Source of the DNA: Paraphoma chrysanthemicola
Lineage: Eukaryota > Ascomycota > Dothideomycetes > Pleosporales > Phaeosphaeriaceae
DNA length: 64,000 bases
NCBI GenBank assembly: GCA_020744225.1
Contig: JAGMWG010000008.1
Span: 496,001-560,000 of the forward strand
Reading direction: 5' to 3'
The notes below the pieces were generated by a model. That model did not search any database. It had not been told where the DNA came from and worked only from the letters and a program-made list of their open reading frames with translations. Position 1 is the stretch's first letter. Every line of letters starts with the position of its first letter. A program made the translations under genes and the position numbers. Below, one piece after another: positions 1-11,763 of the stretch.

Positions 1-234
1 GAGAGCAGTCCGATCAAGAGGCGGCGAACCGGCAGCGCAACGATAGTTTACCACCCAGATGATCACGGAGACTCGCCAAACCTTCCGGCCATCGCGGTTG
101 AAGACACCTCCATGACTCCCGAAGTTCTGACACCAACAGATGCTATGGAGGGTATCGAGGGGCCGATCCAGTCGCAGAAAGCCCAGGGCATCACTGTCAG
201 CACTGCTCGGCCGCCCTTGGAGCTGATGCACTAG
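1..234 (+). CDS. C-terminal end of an unknown protein (partial)
   Basis: A reading frame is open from base 1 to the TAG at 232-234 and encodes the last 77 residues of a protein whose start lies outside the window. The piece is hydrophilic, with a basic patch (KRRR) near its beginning followed by a Pro/Thr/Glu-rich acidic tail, as in disordered C-termini of nuclear or signalling proteins. No domain is visible and no function can be given. That it is coding is inferred from the uninterrupted frame, the codon composition and the position upstream of an intergenic gap. Confidence 0.55.
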   Translation, partial: ESSPIKRRRTGSATIVYHPDDHGDSPNLPAIAVEDTSMTPEVLTPTDAMEGIEGPIQSQKAQGITVSTARPPLELMH

Positions 235-1004
235 GTGGAAAGCGTCTACGTCAGAAATTTTCTTCTTGATAAAGGTTCAAAAAGTATTGGAGCAAGATAA
301 CTTCAAGGCAAGGCATGCAATGGCGTTAGTGGTTTGCTCGTCACTGAGCCTGGGGCCGGAATTGGGAAGGCAGCTTATCGAGGGCTTTTACGGGGTGGGT
401 TAATTGGGCTCCTCTCATTATTTGCCACCTGGCAAGTCTTCTTGAGATTTGAATATCAAGTCATAATCTTTCAATGACACTTCCATAATGGTGATGCTCT
501 GCGCAGTGAGGAATGTTGGCTGATAGCGAACAACTTTAGCTCGAACATCTGGCTCTTACGCGATGTAAGCGCAACAAAACCGCGTTGTTTGATCGGCTTT
601 CTCAACGTCACACACTCTAGCCACTAATTCTAATCTGCATGAGTAGGTGCTCGACGCCTGGGACGGATGGTGTCTCTGGCGTCTTCATGCCCTGGTAAGT
701 GCCAGAATGGCCTGAAAACGTTTTTGTCGTGATGTTGTAAAGAGTCAAATCAACTAGAAAGAATTATACTCTAGTGCAAAAGCACAAACATGAAGCTTTT
801 CCACGACGTGCGCGTTGAAGTTCAAGCCTCAGCGATGGGGACTCGTTACAGCCGAGCAACGCGCGTGCACGTGACGACGCTAAGCAACCACACAGCAGTA
901 AGCGAGGCGCCAAAATCGCTTTTGCGACCTCTGGATTTCTCGAGTTCCCACGACAAACTACTAACGTTGCAGCAACACACCGTCATCACGACGCCGCCGT
1001 CAAG
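235..1004. other. Intergenic region upstream of the eS6 gene
   Basis: About 770 bases without a supported gene. It should hold the terminator of the preceding partial gene and the promoter of the eS6 gene. A short open frame from 790 to 1008 overlaps the eS6 start codon and has no protein-like features. No clear TATA box was seen, as is common for ribosomal protein genes. Confidence 0.5.
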
Positions 1005-1848
1005 ATGAAGCTCAACATCTCCTACCCCAACAATGGCACACAGAAGCTAGTCGAGATCGAAGACGAGCGCAAGCTCCGCGTCTTCATGGAGCGCCGCATG
1101 GGACACGAGGTCCCCGGCGACAGTGTCGGCGACGAGTTCAAGGGCTACGTCTTCAGGATCACCGGCGGCAACGACAAGCAGGGTTTCCCGATGAAGCAGG
1201 GTGTCATGCACCCAACCCGTGTCCGCCTTCTCCTCGCTGATGGCCACTCCTGCTACCGCCCCCGTCGCACCGGCGAGCGCAAGAGGAAGTCTGTTCGTGG
1301 CTGCATTGTCGGCATGGACCTGTCCGTCCTTGCTCTGAGCATCGTCAAGAAGGGCGACGCCGACGTCCCCGGCCTCACCGACGTTGTCCACCCCAAGCGT
1401 CTCGGTCCCAAGCGTGCCACCAAGATCCGCCGCTTCTTCGGTCTCAGCAAGGAAGATGATGTGAGTTTTCTCATAGCTTCTTCGCCAATCCTTCTGTTCG
1501 CAAAGGATTGAGTCTGACGACCATAATTTTTTAGGTCCGCAAGTTCGTCATCCGCCGCGAGGTTACCTCCAAGAAGGAGGGCGCGAAGCCATACACCAAG
1601 GCCCCCAAGATCCAGCGTCTGGTCACTCCCCAGCGTCTGCAGCACAAGCGCCACCGCGTCGCACTCAAGCGCCGCCGTGCGGAGGCTTCCAAGGATGCTG
1701 CCGTACGTCTCCCCATTATCCGCACAGCACCATGCATACTGATAGCAGGCAGAACGAGTACGCCCAGATCCTCCAGAAGCGCATTGGCCAGGCCAAGGCC
1801 GCGAAGGAGGAGGACAGGAAGCGAAGGGCTTCTTCCATGAAGCACTAG
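1005..1848 (+). CDS. rps6: 40S ribosomal protein eS6
   Basis: Three exons, 1005-1460, 1535-1702 and 1753-1848, join in phase into 239 residues, the usual fungal eS6 length. The protein starts MKLNISYP and contains the conserved stretches GHEVPGD, GGNDKQGFPMKQGV, LLLADGHSCYRPRRTGERKR and KRLGPKRATKIRRFFGLSKEDDV. eS6 is part of the small ribosomal subunit body. In other eukaryotes its C-terminal serines are phosphorylated downstream of TOR/AGC kinases, and the tail here ends KRRASSMKH with that basic-Ser-Ser pattern. Introns are 1461-1534 and 1703-1752. The ATG at 1005 is chosen because eS6 proteins begin exactly here. Identity is certain; regulation is inferred from the family. Confidence 0.97.
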
Positions 1849-3971
1849 AGGAAGGTCACGAGGATATGATAGGTCGTGGAATGATCACTTTGGCGTCGGC
1901 ATGAAAACATAACAAGGGCTCCTGTATCTGGATGAAACTTCGGGTTACTAGGCATAGGCGCTTCATACCACTGACTGCATGAGGCAGTCGTCTCTGCAAT
2001 AAAACAATTGCATCTCTTCACGACCTTTACTTTTTGTGCCGTTGTTGACACCATCCTTCCCCTCGACCCTCTTCTACTACAGTCACCAGTCATGTTGTTG
2101 AGGGGCAGGAATGCCTTAGCGCTTGGAGTGTCATCAGAGAGCCACAACCTTCTCATCGAATGCAATCCAGTGCTACTTATCACTATCCACCCTCAATAAA
2201 CGGGCTCGGCGCTTTATCAATGCGATGCTGTGCAATTCATCCCCGGGCTCCATATAGCCAATTCTCGCGACGAGTAGATAATGTGCGATCTCTAATTATG
2301 GACTGACTCGCCGTGATGTCTAGCACGCTTAACAGACGTAGACACTTACTGTTGATGAAGGTTGAAGTGGTCGATCCGTGCTTCAATGGAGGAGATGCTG
2401 AAGTCCGAGCTATCAATTGAAACACGACCTTCTCATCCAGGGACTGAAGGCTTTTTGGGATTCGCAATGATTTGGTAGGAGTGTCATAATGAAGATAGTG
2501 ATGTCGAGAGACGGATGCATCGTTCTTGCCAGTCGGCGTCAGCAGCTCAATACCGAGTCAAGTGCCATCAGCCACGTGGATTGAGCCAATATATTTGACA
2601 TGCCTTGCTGGTACTGGGCAGTCTCAACCGTCTGGCTGACTTTGAACGTAGTCATGGATATGTTCTGATTGCCAATCATGGATGCAAGGCAGGCGTGAGA
2701 TTGCAGATATGATCAGAGAATGGATAAAGAATAGTGGACAGATGTCGGAAGGAGAGCCGCCAGGATGAAGATATGGATGCGAGCAGCTTGAGAAGCGTTG
2801 AGAATGGCGAAACGAATGAAGAATGCCGAAGAATAATCGAGAAATCGAGGAAAGATGGTCGAGCACAATGTTTTGACCTTGATTTGTTAGCTTTCACGAG
2901 CTTCCACCGGACAAGGTGGCATAGGCTCCCTGGTCGAGACGAAGATGATAACACAACGTGGACGAGATAATGCGGAACGCTGGGTGTATTAATTCTGCAA
3001 AGTATGAGATTCCCGAAGGGCCATCAAGCTCTCTTGCATGACTCACTGGTGGTAATGATGGCAATAGCAATGATCAACCGAGGTCGCACATGCTGACCGG
3101 GGCTTCTGTAGGACGCGTTGCCGTTCATGTTGCAGGGTAGAGGAGGAAAGGTTCCAAGAGAATGTAGACAAACAAAGGCCAGGTCTGCCTTCCTATAGTC
3201 AAACTGTACTTTCCAACACACACCGGTTGCTAGGCATGAGCAGAAGAGTAAATCGAGGAATCTCTTAGATGGGACAGTGCGGGTATGGAGGCAAATCGGC
3301 TGCTGCCATAGACTTTGGTTTGAGAGTATGTGCGATCTACTGAGTGTCGAGTGCATTTCCCCCCATACTTATGACTCGCCTTCTGTTTGTAACTGAAGCA
3401 GTCACAACTAGGCACCCACCTCTATAGCACTCCTTATAGCGTATGAGTGGACGACAGCTATCGTATCAAATCTGATCTGGAAAGCTCGTACCATAATATT
3501 GCATTTGCAACCGAAAGACTTTAAGTCGTGGGCGTAGTCGAGAGTATGTCGTTCCAACGTTTTCACGGACGAGTTGCGCGGAGAGTCAGGTTTTGTCTTC
3601 CATTGAGGAGACTTGGACCTCAAAGAGATCTAAGAACTACGCTTTAGCATAGACGCTCTGAGCATGTAGTCCACTCCGTGCTCCTGCTAGCAGAATCCAA
3701 AGTTCTGCGCATCACGCTGTCAGCAACAGCGATTACAAGACGGACGAACTTTGCTAATACCTAGTGTTACTCACAGCGGTAACGAGCTCAGGGATATGCA
3801 ATACAAGCTTCATCCATTCATTCATGCATGCTAAAAATATCAAACGAGTGCCTCCCAGGGGTATATGAAGATCAAACAACGCCGAGAACCTTCGCTGCAT
3901 CCAGTTCAACCAACTCAAATGCAAAGAAACCAACGCAAAATCATTACAATCCGGAACCAACACCATCTTCC
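1849..3971. other. Long intergenic stretch between eS6 and the dynactin gene
   Basis: About 2.1 kb with no intact gene. Small open frames on both strands are short, overlap one another and lack recognisable motifs. The one identifiable element is a broken CAP-Gly exon copy at 2440-2655, described separately. The rest holds the eS6 and dynactin 3' regions, which are convergent here. Confidence 0.5.
2440..2655 (-). pseudogene. Broken duplicate of the dynactin CAP-Gly exon
   Basis: Read on the minus strand from 2655, the sequence aligns with the first ~65 codons of the dynactin-like gene at 7388: an ATG, the VETAQ segment, HVADGT, LGIEL and TPTGKND are all recoverable. It carries at least two disabling changes. 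One base is missing after the GG that precedes the VRYVG-equivalent (around 2597-2604), and the conserved Trp codon of the GTWLG motif is TGA (2558-2560). Similarity continues a short way into the 5' leader (shared TTGCCAATCAT) and fades after the KNDxSV segment. Many differences fall at third codon positions. This is a relic of a partial gene duplication and cannot encode a CAP-Gly domain. Confidence 0.75.
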
Positions 3972-6900
3972 CTACACCTGCACCTCACTGAATGCCTCGA
4001 GTGCGAGTGTATCCTCCCCAAAACGTGCTTCGCTCAGTGCTGCAAAAGAGAGTGTTCCTTCCTCCTCGTCCTCTTCAATCGTTGATAGCCAGATGTCATC
4101 ACGTGGCTGCCACGCTGTCTGCGCGAAATTCAAAGTCAAAGGCAGCTCCTTAAACTGTGACGTAGCAACAGGGTTGCGCGGCGCCTGTGGTGGGGTTGCG
4201 AGAAATTCGTCTAATTCAGGGAGCTCGCTGCATCCCATGACTTCCTCCCAACGTCGGGCTGCCCACATTTTGGCAGAGAGATCGCGAAGGTTTCGGTCGA
4301 ACACTTCTGCGTGTTCACGCTTGCGCAACCAATGGTTCTCGGATTGGAATGCGGCCAAGAGAGAATTAAGGCCGGCTGGAACGCTCTGCCACACTACGGG
4401 CTGCTCAACCGGCTCCGTCGCCACGTTGGGTGCATCCACCGCGACGCGGTTGTGCTGTGAGCCGCTTGAAGCTGACTTCTCTTCTTCAAGGGCGAGTATG
4501 TCGGCTTGGTACTTGACCTCCCTGTGGGCCCGATCGCGCTCAAGCTCCTCAAGCTCCTTCATCTTCCTTTCCAATTCTGCCTGGAGCTTCATCGCGCTTC
4601 TGGACCTGGCCTTTTCATGCTCGATCTCGAGGTTTTTGGTTTCTATTTCTCGGTCGCGTTCGTGAAGTAGAAGTATGGCGGTTTTGTGTTCCGCCTTAAG
4701 CTTCTCCGAGAGGACAGAGACCTCAGCGTTCCTCATGCGCTCGGCCTCAACGTCCTTCGCCTTCTGCGACCATGGAGATGGACCATGCGTGATTTCAGAG
4801 CTGTTTATGAGCAACGATGCCTCGTCGACCAAGCTGTTGAGTTGCGTGGCCACCAACCCAAGACGTTCGAGTTCAGGACCCATATAGAATGATAATGTAA
4901 CTTCGAGGTTGCGAGTCAAACCCGCAAAGGAGCCATTGGAGGCAAAGGCTAGGCTGACGAGTCTTAGAGCCTCATCACTCCAGTCAACCGCGTCCTGCTG
5001 GATCTTATCCAGATTCGCTTCCAGTTCGATTAGAGCTGACTGGCCTCCCAGAATGTGCGGGTATAGTGAATCCGAGCGTAAGGCCTCCGTAGTCTTCAGT
5101 AGCTTTTGCGAAGCCAACTTGGCGCTAGTACAGAGCGCAGCTGACGGTGTCAAACGCTCCAGGACCTTCTCTGCTAGCTTCGCAACTTCTTCACCGCTGG
5201 AAGCGGCACCATCGTTGTCATTAGGTAGGTCCCTGCCATGGGCAACCAAGAATGCCAGCACGGTGGAGACAACTGCGAAATTGCCTTCCAGGTAGACCAA
5301 ATAGGCAGAAATTGTTGTAACACGACCCAGAATTTCATTCTCAGGGAATGCTTCAAGGATGTCTCTTGTTAATGTCAATGTCAACTTCGGCTTTGAATGG
5401 CTCCGCCACAACGCATCGGCCAATTCGCTGAAATTGACGTCGTCCATCTTCAATTTCTCCAGACCTGCGTCTAGCGCACGCTCAACATCCAGGAAATCGT
5501 CATTGCATGGGCCAAACTTGGCGATATCAGACAGTGGGGAAACTGCAATAGCTGAAGTAACACGATCTGTTGCTGAGCGCATAAAAGTTAGGTGCTTGAC
5601 GGCTTCCAGGCAGCTAAGTCGAGTCACGGCTTCTTCCAGGCCGCCACCGTGACTGAGTTGCTTCTCGGTGTCGAGAAGTAAAGCAGCGACTATTGATGTT
5701 TTGGCAGCCACCCGCTTTGCTGCGAAGAATGCTCGGAGTGGCTCACTTGAGATGAACTCGATGGAGCCAGTCTCCTTGATGATTGATATTTGTTCCGCAA
5801 GTTCATCGGCCTTGATGAGATTCACTGCAGATCTTATTTCTTTGCTCGTAGCGTCGACCTTCGACGTGCGTAGGCGTCTATTGAGATCCATGACTTCATG
5901 AAAGCGGCCGGTCGTGTCTTTGACCTGGGCTTCAGTCATGTTGCGCGAGGACTCGGCATCAGCCATGCGACCTTGCAGCTCGAAAACAAGTTCCCGGAAC
6001 TTGGTAATGAGGTTGAGCTGCTCTGCAATTTGGCCCTCTTGATCCTCGATTGTGCGCGCCTGCTCGATAAGCTCGATGTCCTTAGCGGCGAGCTCAGAAA
6101 GCAGATCCTCGGCCTCATCATTCCGCTGGGCCTCGAGCTCGTCATTGAGCTCCTTCAGGCTCTCCAGGTCTCGGATGATAGCGTCTTGAGTGGAGACCCT
6201 ATCCTCCAGCTCTTGATTTTTGGCTGTCAACTCTGCTGAGATATCCTCCCACTCGGCGTTGGCATCGACTTGGGCCTGCAGGTGCTCAATGAGGGCTGAT
6301 ACTTCGCCGACTTGAGTCTGGAGGGAAGTGTTCGTTGAGCGCAGTGACTCTGTCTGTTCTAACTCTGTTTCCAGCTCGCGAATCCTGTCCTTGAGGTCAA
6401 GTTCACGTTCTCCGGTCATCTCCTTCAGGGCGATGAGTGCCGTTCGGAGTCGATCGTTCTCGTGCTGAAGTCGGTAGAACCCAGCTTCCTGACGCTCTTC
6501 TTCCGACATGCTCTCGTTAAATAGCTCCGCCTCTGAGCGGAGGATGTCGAGCTCCATGTCCTGCTGTTCGAGCTTGGCACGCATCTGCTCCAGCTCGATC
6601 TCAGCAACGTCAGCCCGCTCCTCAGCCATCTCTTTGTCCACGACGGCATCTTCGAGATCGACTTCGTGCTCTTGTTGTGCTTTGTTGAGGCGGTCGTTGT
6701 CTGACTGCAGGGTGTGAAGCTGTGCCTTGAGGTCGAGGCATTCTTGATGCTGAGCCTGGCACTTTGATTGCAATTTCTGAATGATGCCGTGAAAGCGGTC
6801 TCGCTCGTCACGCACGTGAGTGAGGTCTTTTAGGAACTCTTGGTCGTCTGCGTGCTGCTTCTCAAGATGACGCAGTTTTGTTTGTAAGGTGTCCACAGTT

Positions 6901-7388
6901 GGCTCGCGTGAGGCTCTGGTACTCAGTGTCGCGCTGGATTGTCGCACTGACGGGCGGGAGGAGGCGGCGACATTAGAGGGCGGAATAGAAGCAACAGATT
7001 GTCGCTTGGTTATTGTGGAAAGCCGAGGATTTGGCTTTGGCGCAATAACACTTGATGGACGGGATTTTGCTGAAGTAGGTGCTGTCTTCGAAGCAGGTGG
7101 AGCCCTGGTAGTGGGTGCGCCAGATGCTGTGGGTTTTGCCGCCGAGACTTTGGGAGCTGGCTGTGAGACTATTCTGGCGATATTACTGTCCTTCACGAAA
7201 AGGCCGTGTCCAACAGGGCAGGTAAAGTATCGCTCCCCGCGAACAGATCCATCGTTCTTGCCAGTGGGTGTTGGTAGCTCGATACCAAGCCAGGTGCCGT
7301 CCGCCACGTGGATCTGTCCCACGTATCTGACGATTCCCTGCTGCTGTTGGGCAGTTTCGACCGACTGGCCGATCTTGTATGTGTTCAT
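3972..7388 (-). CDS. Dynactin p150-Glued-like CAP-Gly protein
   Basis: A single exon encoding 1138 residues. Residues ~1-72 are a CAP-Gly domain with the microtubule/EB1-binding GKNDG motif at 43-47. A Ser/Pro/Lys-rich basic linker (~75-165) follows, then a long coiled coil (~165-560), a mostly helical region (~560-860) matching the fungal dynactin p150 domain, a second coiled coil (~880-960) and an acidic tail. This is the layout of the largest dynactin subunit (DCTN1; Nip100 in yeast, Ro-3 in Neurospora, Ssm4 in fission yeast), which links dynein to cargo and microtubules and supports nuclear movement in hyphae. The start fits because the CAP-Gly domain begins directly after it. A broken copy of this exon lies at 2440-2655. 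Confidence 0.93.
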   Translation of the reverse strand: MNTYKIGQSVETAQQQQGIVRYVGQIHVADGTWLGIELPTPTGKNDGSVRGERYFTCPVGHGLFVKDSNIARIVSQPAPKVSAAKPTASGAPTTRAPPASKTAPTSAKSRPSSVIAPKPNPRLSTITKRQSVASIPPSNVAASSRPSVRQSSATLSTRASREPTVDTLQTKLRHLEKQHADDQEFLKDLTHVRDERDRFHGIIQKLQSKCQAQHQECLDLKAQLHTLQSDNDRLNKAQQEHEVDLEDAVVDKEMAEERADVAEIELEQMRAKLEQQDMELDILRSEAELFNESMSEEERQEAGFYRLQHENDRLRTALIALKEMTGERELDLKDRIRELETELEQTESLRSTNTSLQTQVGEVSALIEHLQAQVDANAEWEDISAELTAKNQELEDRVSTQDAIIRDLESLKELNDELEAQRNDEAEDLLSELAAKDIELIEQARTIEDQEGQIAEQLNLITKFRELVFELQGRMADAESSRNMTEAQVKDTTGRFHEVMDLNRRLRTSKVDATSKEIRSAVNLIKADELAEQISIIKETGSIEFISSEPLRAFFAAKRVAAKTSIVAALLLDTEKQLSHGGGLEEAVTRLSCLEAVKHLTFMRSATDRVTSAIAVSPLSDIAKFGPCNDDFLDVERALDAGLEKLKMDDVNFSELADALWRSHSKPKLTLTLTRDILEAFPENEILGRVTTISAYLVYLEGNFAVVSTVLAFLVAHGRDLPNDNDGAASSGEEVAKLAEKVLERLTPSAALCTSAKLASQKLLKTTEALRSDSLYPHILGGQSALIELEANLDKIQQDAVDWSDEALRLVSLAFASNGSFAGLTRNLEVTLSFYMGPELERLGLVATQLNSLVDEASLLINSSEITHGPSPWSQKAKDVEAERMRNAEVSVLSEKLKAEHKTAILLLHERDREIETKNLEIEHEKARSRSAMKLQAELERKMKELEELERDRAHREVKYQADILALEEEKSASSGSQHNRVAVDAPNVATEPVEQPVVWQSVPAGLNSLLAAFQSENHWLRKREHAEVFDRNLRDLSAKMWAARRWEEVMGCSELPELDEFLATPPQAPRNPVATSQFKELPLTLNFAQTAWQPRDDIWLSTIEEDEEEGTLSFAALSEARFGEDTLALEAFSEVQV

Positions 7389-8875
7389 GGCTGAATTCTA
7401 CTTGCCAATCATACTTGCAAGATGCGTGGGCGCGGTAGGTGCAAGCTGAGTGTGTGGTGCGCGTGTGGAACGTGAAGAAAGCAGGCGCGACGCGTCGGGC
7501 TGCTGCTGGAGACTGGAGAAAGCGGTGCAACTGGGTGCAATTGCGAGATGAGAAGAGCTTGGGAATGTGAAGAGCAGAATAAGCAGTGCAAGAAGCGTGC
7601 AGATGAAGCGTTTTGAAGCAAGTACAACTGTGTTGCTGAGCGTCGATGTGTGGTGAGGAAGGAAGATGTCGTACGCGTGGAAACGGCTTTTGAGAGGTGC
7701 TGGCCTCGGCGCGCTAGCCAAGCCCTCTATTAGCGGCGTAACCATCTGCTGATTGGGCCGGAGGTGGTCCAGCCTCAGCCGCCGGTTCCTCCCGACGCTA
7801 GTCCGTCATCTCCGGCTAGTGTACCACCGGTTCGCGTTTCGCCCTCCAGATGAACGCGTCTTGCCATAGAAACGGTCGCTTTTGGGAAAGGTGCTAGTGC
7901 GCAACACGCCAGATATGGTCTGATAATACCGCGATAAAGTCGGCCCGACTCTGGCTGCATGCTGTCTGCGCAAACTATCCCAAAACGCACCTAGCATGAT
8001 ACGATATCTGAAGTGCTAGATTATCGGGAGGCTGCAAATGGATGCAAGATATCTAGCACTTGAACGTGAGAATAAGACATGCAGTGCACCCTGAACCTAG
8101 CTGAATTGCATTGCACATGTACACTCACCGTCGCCAACTTCTTGACATGTGATGCACCGCTACTGCAACCAGATTGCACCTTCACTGACCGTGATAGCCA
8201 GCCAAATGTCGAGTAGTCGTCGCGACATGAACCAGTCGCAATGCATGCAAAATCAACTGACCAAGAAGACTCCCTGTATGACATCCTAGACTGCTGTAAT
8301 AATATCCACGTTACCCCGTCCTGTTAATGCCAACCTTGGAAGGTAGCACAACTATACCTTCTGCCACCCATGAGCCTTAGTCACCAACAGACTTAGCCTT
8401 CGATACACCCCATCCAACCTCAACTTGGCAATCCTCCTAACAATTTCACACTGCCTGAGCCCACGAATGCCCACATTATCAACCACTTTCACCATCACAT
8501 TGCTCTTGCCACAGCACGGCAGATTCAACACCAGCAATGCGACCAGACCTTAGCCTGTACATCGTCAGCACATTTTATGCCGCTCAAGCGTTTTCCACGA
8601 GACACTCCGCCGACATACAGGTTGTAAAGAAGCCAAGAAAGCGCGTCGATACAGCCTGGCTGGAGAGTAATGAGCGGGAGCAGGGAGACTCAGAATACGT
8701 TGGGACCAGGGACACGAGCAGGGAGAAGAGCTTGAGCGCTCGGTTGCAAGGTATGCTTCTTACTCTTCACATTCGCTTCAAGTTCATGCCAGACCACAGC
8801 TACTCATACACATCGCTGCACACCACCCATCTCAGCATACCCAACGTCGATCGCTTTCTTATCCTTACCAACTCC
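7389..8875. other. Intergenic region, dynactin promoter and ABC transporter 3' side
   Basis: About 1.5 kb. It includes the dynactin gene 5' leader and promoter (7389 upward on the minus strand) and the 3' flank of the ABC transporter gene. Several short open frames exist, the longest 114 codons at 8537-8881, but none shows a domain, splice-compatible continuation or signal peptide. No repeat or RNA gene was seen. Confidence 0.45.
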
Positions 8876-11154
8876 TCATAATGATGTCAACTCCCTGATC
8901 CTCTCTTCGATATCCGGCACCGCGCGCAACTGCAAATCGATATCCTCCTTCTCACTGTCCACGAGTTAGCACATATCCGAGCGATCGCCACACACCCTCC
9001 GAGAAGGATGAAAAGAAAAACGAGAAAACTTACTCCTCAAGCACCGCTCTCCTCTCCGCGTCCAAGACTCCAAAGTAATGTCCGCCCTGTCCATCAAACT
9101 GCAAAATCCTCGTATGGTACTTCCACAAACTGCGTCTATGACTGACCGTCATAAGCGTAATGCCCAATCTCTTTGCCTCCTCGTACATGACCCTTTCAAC
9201 TTCGAGCGTCACGCTACTCGTACACTCGTCCAAAATCGCGTACCGGGGTCGATGATAGAATAAACGTGCCATGGCGACACGCTGCTGAAGCCCGCCGGAC
9301 AGGACGTCTGTCCATTCTTGCTCTGCGTCCCAGCCATTGGGACGGTCGATGAGATTCTCGATTTCCAGCACGCTCAGAATAGACAACAAGTCTGCATCTG
9401 TGATGCCCTTTTCGCGCATCTCGTACAAAGAATCTGGGTAGATGATTTGCTGGCGCAAACTTCCACGGCTCAAGTACGGTCGTTGCGGGATGTAGAATAT
9501 ATCTTCAAACGGCGGTTTGCGCACATGTCCACCGTATACCGGCCACAAGCCGCCGAGAATGCGGAACAGGCTCGATTTGCCGCACCCGTTGGGGCCGACG
9601 ATGAGGAGGTGGTCGCCGGGGCGGACTGCGAAGGACAACTTGCGCACAAGCACGTCGCCGTTGGGCGAGACGATGGGGACGTCCTTGAACTCGATATCCG
9701 AGCCTTCTTCGACGGTGCCGCGGCCGGCGAGGACAGCCGCGTTTTCTTCGGTGGAAGCAGATGACACGAGTGCTTTCTCAAAGTGGCCGGCTTGGATGTC
9801 TGCGATGACGTCGAGGAGCGTGGAGACACGTGAAGTGTAACCAGCAAGTTCGGTGATTTCTTTGTAGCTGAACATGATGCGGCCAAACGCGTCCGAAGAC
9901 ATGAGCAGCATGCGGCGGTTAGTGATGAAGTTTTCCGTCCTGTCGCCCATGTTCTTTTGCCCGGCGCCAGGGACATTGAAAAATACGGGGACACTGCAGA
10001 GGAGGAGGCCCAGCGCGCCCCAGAAGTATTTGATGACAAAGTCTTCCATGATGCCGTGGTAGAATCTCCGCCGAAGAATGCGGTTGACGTGCTTGATCAG
10101 TGTGAAGTAACCCTTGTCGAGTGTGTCTTTCTCTGCTTCGTGCCCGCCATACAATGCCACTTCTTCGCTGTAATCAATCAGACGCGAATGCTGGAACCGG
10201 AATTCACCCTCCAGCCTCGCTTCGTCTGCGACATATTTGCCAAATGGTGGTGTCAGCGCGCGCATTACATTTGCCGATATCTGAACGAGTAGTGACATGA
10301 AGAACAGGCCCTCTCCACCGACGCTTCGCGACAACGAGTAATTGTAGATGACGATGTCGAGAATGGGTTTCGCGAGGTTCGAGTACAGTTCCGCAAGGGA
10401 GTTTGAGAACTTTGCAATGTCGACCGTAATGAGTTGGTCGGCGTTCTTTATGCGGTCGTCGAGCGCGGAGAGCGTGTAAAAGGTCATTTGCGAGAGGTAT
10501 TTGTTGTGGATGTAATTTGTCAGTCGCGTTCGATACTGTAATGACAACTTGCACTGATGGTATGAAAGCTGTACTTGTTAGCATTTCCGTTGTGCGCCAG
10601 GCCTCTCGAGGGTATAGAGTTGAACACACCATCGAGTTCGTGAATGTTGCCGGTGCAGCAACGCACATCCACCACACCAACCCTGTCAAGAATTCTTTCC
10701 CTTTCCCTCTGACCAAACTGCTCACCAGCCTGCCGTCAAGCTCCGCGACATATAAGCTAATCATCGTCCTCAGCACCAAGAAGACGCTATGGCTTATGAT
10801 CAACCTCAACTCCTTACTCTTCCACCCCGGAATACATATCCGCAACAATCGCAACAAATTCTTGAAAAATTCTCGATTCAGCTCGACTTTCTTGCGTCCC
10901 GTTGCCTCGCCCTCGCTTGACGATGTCTTGTTTGCCGAAGAGGATCGCTTCGCCTCGCGCCGTTGCGCTGCGGCCTTTTGTTCGGCGATGGCATTGCGCA
11001 CACGATTGATGAGGGCGACAAAGAGTGTAAGATAGACTGTGCGGGAGATGCGGGTGCGATTTTGGAGGTATAACGTGGTGAGTTCGTTGACGATCGACTT
11101 TACATTTGCGCTCGAGAGTCGCTGTCGCAGAAGCGGTTTTGATAGAACTGCCAT
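8876..11154 (-). CDS. Peroxisomal ABCD-family half-transporter (PXA1/PXA2-like)
   Basis: Three exons, 10630-11154, 9034-10568 and 8876-8954, join in phase into 712 residues. The N-terminal half carries the membrane domain, with an ABCD-type EAA-like loop (EEVALYGGHE) near residue 310. The C-terminal half is one nucleotide-binding domain: Walker A GPNGCGKSS (~500-508), signature LSGGLQQR (~598), Walker B YAILDE (~618) and switch His (~652). One membrane domain plus one ATPase is the half-transporter layout of ALDP/PMP70 and yeast Pxa1/Pxa2, which import very-long-chain acyl-CoA into peroxisomes for beta-oxidation. Introns are 10569-10629 and 8955-9033; the last exon adds 26 codons that reading straight through would miss. 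Which of the two fungal paralogues this is cannot be settled here. Confidence 0.93.
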
Positions 11155-11763
11155 GGCAATGCTAAGACTAAGATGAGAGAAGGATAGGGCGCGTTGGTCG
11201 TCGCAACTGCTTTGCCTTCAGTCTCTCCTCCGTTCGTCCCTTATAGCCTTCGGTGCTTCCCTATGAAGCGGCTAACTGTCGCAAACCCTCTGAGGATAAC
11301 AGTGATCCTGTTTCGTTGGAGGTGAGGAGATCTGCTCTAATCAGATCCGGCGGAGGCGCGGGCTGGTGTTTGCGGAGGCATTCGTGAGATGTTCGTCAGG
11401 ATACAATCGTCATGCCGCAAGGGACGCGGTTGCGGCGGAAGTTGGAGCTCGATGTCACAGTCGAAACAGGTATGCTGCTCCAGAGCACAAAAGGTACAAG
11501 AGAAGAGTGTGTTACGAGATTATTGCAGATCATGCGCCTTTGCATGTGAGGCTCAAAACACGACGTGGTTGCATGGCGATGGCGTCGAAGCTTGGTCGCG
11601 ACATGTGAACGGCAATGCCTCCGCTTCTTCCCCACGGCGCGCCAGTCCTAGCTGGTCATAGTGCGGCTATTCTCCACGATTTGCTTGTGATCATGAAGCA
11701 GTAGCATGTGGGGAAGACTTGCAAAAAAAGTCGTTTGAGATGGTTTTAATAACAACGCTATAT
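11155..11763. other. Intergenic region upstream of the ABC transporter
   Basis: About 600 bases holding the ABC transporter promoter and the 3' flank of the monooxygenase gene. Short overlapping open frames at 11366-11661 have no supporting features. Nothing else is recognised. Confidence 0.45.

Noticed and set aside
790..1008. 72-codon open frame just before eS6
   Set aside because: It overlaps the eS6 start codon in another frame and has no protein-like motif; eS6 begins at 1005.
3865..4665. Long plus-strand open frame (266 codons) opposite the dynactin gene
   Set aside because: It is the antisense shadow of a coiled-coil coding region (Ser-rich, low complexity); other plus-strand frames up to 7449 are of the same kind.
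8537..8881. 114-codon open frame upstream of the ABC transporter 3' end
   Set aside because: No domain, signal or splice continuation; it overlaps the true last exon of the ABC transporter.
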